Assembly: GCF_002257565.1 (NCBI RefSeq)
Contig: NZ_CP022736.1
Location: 1,922,001 to 1,986,000 of the forward strand
Direction of reading: 5' to 3'
DNA length: 64,000 nucleotides
From: Herbaspirillum sp. meg3
GTDB lineage: Bacteria > Pseudomonadota > Gammaproteobacteria > Burkholderiales > Burkholderiaceae_D
Shown here: in pieces, positions 61,612 to 64,000 of the stretch
Layout: each line of letters starts with the position of its first letter
Numbering within the stretch: the first letter of the stretch is position 1
Translations under genes and position numbers: made by a program
The notes under the pieces: model-generated
The model's database searches: none
What the model was told of the DNA's origin: nothing
Seen by the model: the letters and a program-made list of their open reading frames with translations, nothing else

Positions 61612-61802
61612 ACGAAAAGACGCATTTTATCAAAGAAGCACTACAAAAAGGGTTTTGGCAATCGTGTTGTATTCATGTTGATACCGCTATAAAAAAACAA
61701 GCGCGGGCGCACTGAACCGTGCTGGCGGATGGCGATTGACGCCATCTCATCAGCGCGACGAAATACACTACGAATAACTGCCGGAACCGATACTTCCCAT
61801 CC
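61612..61802. promoter_or_regulatory. Divergent promoter region between the TPR gene and cysS
   Basis: This 191-base gap separates the divergent genes. On the + strand TTGTAT and TATAAA near 61667-61694 are a possible cysS promoter with a short spacer. No riboswitch or T-box-like fold was recognised. Confidence 0.3.
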
Positions 61803-63200
61803 ATGAGCAATCTGAAAATCTACAACACGCTGGCGCGTGATAAGCAGGTCTTTTCCCCTATTGAACCAGGTAAAGTTCGCCTTTACGTGTGCGGCATGAC
61901 GGTCTACGACTACTGCCATCTGGGGCATGCGCGCGTGATGGTGGTGTTCGACATGGTGCAGCGCTGGTTGCGTGCGAGCGGCTTTGACGTCACTTATGTG
62001 CGCAATATCACCGACATTGATGACAAGATCATTCATCGCGCCATCGAGAACCGCGAAACCATCGGCCAGCTGACCCAGCGCTTCATCGACGCCATGGATG
62101 AAGACTCCGCCGCGCTTGGCGTGCAAAGGCCGGATCACGAGCCGCGTGCTACTGCCTATGTGCCGCAGATGCTCGACCTGATCCAGAAGCTGCAAAAAAA
62201 CGGCCTGGCCTATCTGGGCAGTGATGGTGACGTCAATTATTCCGTGCGTGATTTTCCCGGTTACGGAAAGTTGTCCGGCAAATCGCTGGATGACTTGCGT
62301 GCCGGCGAGCGCGTTGATGTCAACACCGGCAAGCGCGATCCGCTCGACTTCGTATTGTGGAAAGCCTCCAAGGAAAGCGAACCAGCCGAAGTGAAATGGG
62401 ATTCGCCGTGGGGTAAAGGCCGTCCCGGTTGGCATATTGAATGTTCGGCCATGGCCAACGACTTGCTGGGTGATCATTTTGACATCCATGGCGGTGGTCA
62501 GGACCTGCAATTCCCGCATCATGAGAACGAAATCGCCCAGTCGGAAGGCGCGCACCAGCATGGCTTCGTCAATTATTGGATGCACAATGGATTTGTGCGC
62601 GTCGACAATGAAAAAATGTCGAAATCGCTCGGCAATTTCTTTACCATCCGTGATGTACTCAAAAAGTATGATCCTGAAGTCATTCGGTTTTTCATCCTGC
62701 GCGCGCACTACCGCAGTCCGTTGAACTATTCGGATGCGCATCTGGATGATGCGCGCGTGGCCTTAACCAGGTTTTACACGGCATTGAAAGATGTGCCGGT
62801 GGACGGTGCCATGACGGTGGATCACACTGAAGCGCACGCACTGCGTTTTGCTGAAGCAATGAATGACGATTTCAATACGCCGGTTGCGATTGCGGTATTG
62901 TTCGATCTCGCCAATGAAGTCAACAAAACCAAATCGCCTGCGCATGCTCGGCAACTGAAAGCATTGGCGGGTGTCATCGGACTGTTGCAGCGTCCGGCGG
63001 ACGATTTTCTGAAGGCCCGTATCGGCAGCGATGGAGACGGACTTTCAGAAGCGGATATTGAAGAAAAGATCGCGGCGCGTGTCGCCGCCAAAAAAGCTAA
63101 GAATTTCGCCGAAGCAGATGGCATCCGTGCCGAACTCGCTGCCGCAGGCGTAATTCTGGAAGACAAACCAGGCGGTTTGACCGAGTGGCGACGAGGCTGA
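61803..63200 (+). CDS. cysS: Cysteinyl-tRNA synthetase
   Basis: This 465-residue class I synthetase charges tRNA-Cys. LYVCGMTVYDYCHLGHARV contains the zinc Cys and the HLGH form of the HIGH motif. GWHIECSAM holds other zinc ligands, and KMSKSLGN (Lys271-Lys274) is the KMSKS loop. Length matches E. coli CysS (461). It is divergent from the TPR gene and followed within 6 bases by a DNA glycosylase gene. Confidence 0.97.
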   Translation: MSNLKIYNTLARDKQVFSPIEPGKVRLYVCGMTVYDYCHLGHARVMVVFDMVQRWLRASGFDVTYVRNITDIDDKIIHRAIENRETIGQLTQRFIDAMDEDSAALGVQRPDHEPRATAYVPQMLDLIQKLQKNGLAYLGSDGDVNYSVRDFPGYGKLSGKSLDDLRAGERVDVNTGKRDPLDFVLWKASKESEPAEVKWDSPWGKGRPGWHIECSAMANDLLGDHFDIHGGGQDLQFPHHENEIAQSEGAHQHGFVNYWMHNGFVRVDNEKMSKSLGNFFTIRDVLKKYDPEVIRFFILRAHYRSPLNYSDAHLDDARVALTRFYTALKDVPVDGAMTVDHTEAHALRFAEAMNDDFNTPVAIAVLFDLANEVNKTKSPAHARQLKALAGVIGLLQRPADDFLKARIGSDGDGLSEADIEEKIAARVAAKKAKNFAEADGIRAELAAAGVILEDKPGGLTEWRRG

Positions 63201-63205
63201 TAAGA

Positions 63206-63862
63206 ATGATAAAAAACAATCCGGCTGATCAGGCGATCAGCGTACCGGCGTACTGGGAGGACGCCAAGGCCGAGCTGATGAAGCGAGACCGCATCATGCG
63301 CAAGCTGATCCCGCAGTTCGGTGATTTGCAACTGACCGGTCGCGGCGACGCGTTTACCACGCTTGCACGCTCCATCATCGGTCAACAGATTTCCACCAAG
63401 ACGGCGCAAGTGGTGTGGCAGCGTTTTCTGGAAGAATGTCCCAAATGTACGCCATTGCAGGTCTTGAAGGCCGGACCTGAGAATCTTGTCGCCTGCGGCC
63501 TGTCCAAGCGCAAGGCAGAGTACATTCTCGACCTCGCCAATCACTTCAAGGCCAAGACCGTCCATCCCGATAAATGGGCGGAGATGGAAGACGAAGACGT
63601 CATTGCCGAGATGCTGCAGATCCGCGGTCTGGGGCGCTGGACAGCGGAGATGTTTTTGATATTTAATCTGCTGCGACCGAATGTCCTGCCTTTGGATGAC
63701 CCGGGGTTGCTCAAAGGCATCAGCAACAGTTATTTTTCCGGCGAACCGGTATCGCGCAGCGATGCGCGCGAAGTTGCCGCTAATTGGGAGCCGTGGCGTA
63801 CTGTTGCCACGTGGTATCTATGGCGCAGCCTGGATTCGGCCGCCTCCGGAAGAATGAGTTAA
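63206..63862 (+). CDS. DNA-3-methyladenine glycosylase II (AlkA-like)
   Basis: This 218-residue helix-hairpin-helix glycosylase removes alkylated bases. The HhH motif is LQIRGLGRWTAEMFLIF, followed by the catalytic Asp in LPLDDPGLL. The early FTTLARSIIGQQISTKTAQVVW is the conserved HhH-GPD N-terminal helix. It is shorter than E. coli AlkA (282), lacking the N-terminal beta domain, like Mag1-type enzymes. ATG 63206 lies 6 bases after the cysS stop. It is followed by accA, as in many betaproteobacteria. Confidence 0.88.
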   Translation: MIKNNPADQAISVPAYWEDAKAELMKRDRIMRKLIPQFGDLQLTGRGDAFTTLARSIIGQQISTKTAQVVWQRFLEECPKCTPLQVLKAGPENLVACGLSKRKAEYILDLANHFKAKTVHPDKWAEMEDEDVIAEMLQIRGLGRWTAEMFLIFNLLRPNVLPLDDPGLLKGISNSYFSGEPVSRSDAREVAANWEPWRTVATWYLWRSLDSAASGRMS

Positions 63863-63965
63863 TGAAGCGGGTGCCGTGACCGGATGTTGACGGAACGGCA
63901 ACGCGAGTAAGGCGGCGAGGGCTGTTATACTCCCGCCTGTTCATGAAAATGCGTAAAGGAATACG

Positions 63966-64000
63966 ATGAGCAAGTCGACAACGACATTTCTGGGCTTCGA
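63966..64000 (+). CDS. accA: Acetyl-CoA carboxylase carboxyltransferase alpha subunit, start (partial)
   Basis: Only 11 codons (MSKSTTTFLGF) are in the window. They match the betaproteobacterial AccA N terminus, and cysS-glycosylase-accA order supports it. AAAGGA precedes the ATG, and TATACT at 63926-63931 could be a promoter -10. The call rests on a short sequence plus context. Confidence 0.7.
   Translation, partial: MSKSTTTFLGF

Overview
The window is a chromosomal core-genome segment of a betaproteobacterium. The sdhCDAB-sdhE-gltA-odhAB-lpdA block, the surE-pcm-nlpD-rpoS block, the rlmN-pilW-rodZ-ispG-hisS-yfgM-bamB-der block and the hfq-hflX-hflKC-hisZ-purA block are all typical of Burkholderiales. 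Protein style suggests Oxalobacteraceae (Herbaspirillum, Collimonas or Herminiimonas type). The family assignment is an inference from gene order and remembered protein sequences; no search was run. Gene density is high, almost all genes lie on the + strand, and nothing looks like a prophage or large island.

Layout. 1-10950: TCA cycle (succinate dehydrogenase, its flavinylation factor, citrate synthase, 2-oxoglutarate dehydrogenase E1/E2/E3). 11099-16610: ZapE ATPase, a secreted coiled-coil protein, a YdcH-like small protein, a DinG/YoaA-type helicase and a YcgR/PilZ c-di-GMP effector. 16722-20575: surE-pcm-nlpD-rpoS stress/stationary-phase cluster. 20676-24702: RlmD, a BI-1 family membrane protein, Ndk and RlmN. 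24699-32547: PilW, RodZ, IspG, HisS, YfgM, BamB, Der. 32667-39758: Hfq, HflX, HflK/HflC, HisZ, PurA and a purine-type phosphoribosyltransferase. 39883-43131: a small accessory module (PRISE-like reductase, MFS exporter, divergent LysR regulator). 43258-51311: a thioester alpha-2-macroglobulin and penicillin-binding protein 1C pair. 51312-52391: two tRNA-Leu(CAG) genes, each followed by tandem 156-bp repeats. 52598-56890: RNase R, RlmB, CysE. 56997-61611 (minus strand): LpxH, two cyclophilins, an L,D-transpeptidase-like protein and a TPR protein with a related C-terminal domain. 61803-64000: CysS, an AlkA-like glycosylase and the start of accA.

The most unusual part is the tRNA-Leu region. Each repeat unit carries the last 21 nt of the tRNA including CCA, a 15-bp terminator hairpin and a GC-rich segment predicted to fold into a three-way junction with that tRNA fragment. 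The few differences between copies fall in the hairpin and keep it paired. The arrangement closely resembles the E. coli tyrT locus with its rtT RNA repeats, but on a different tRNA and with unrelated unit sequence, so it is a candidate undescribed tRNA-linked structured RNA. Secondary points of interest are the adjacent L,D-transpeptidase/TPR genes with matching C-terminal domains, an 81-bp MITE-like element upstream of gltA, a histidine-rich tail on HisS and a 10-bp inverted repeat upstream of hfq.
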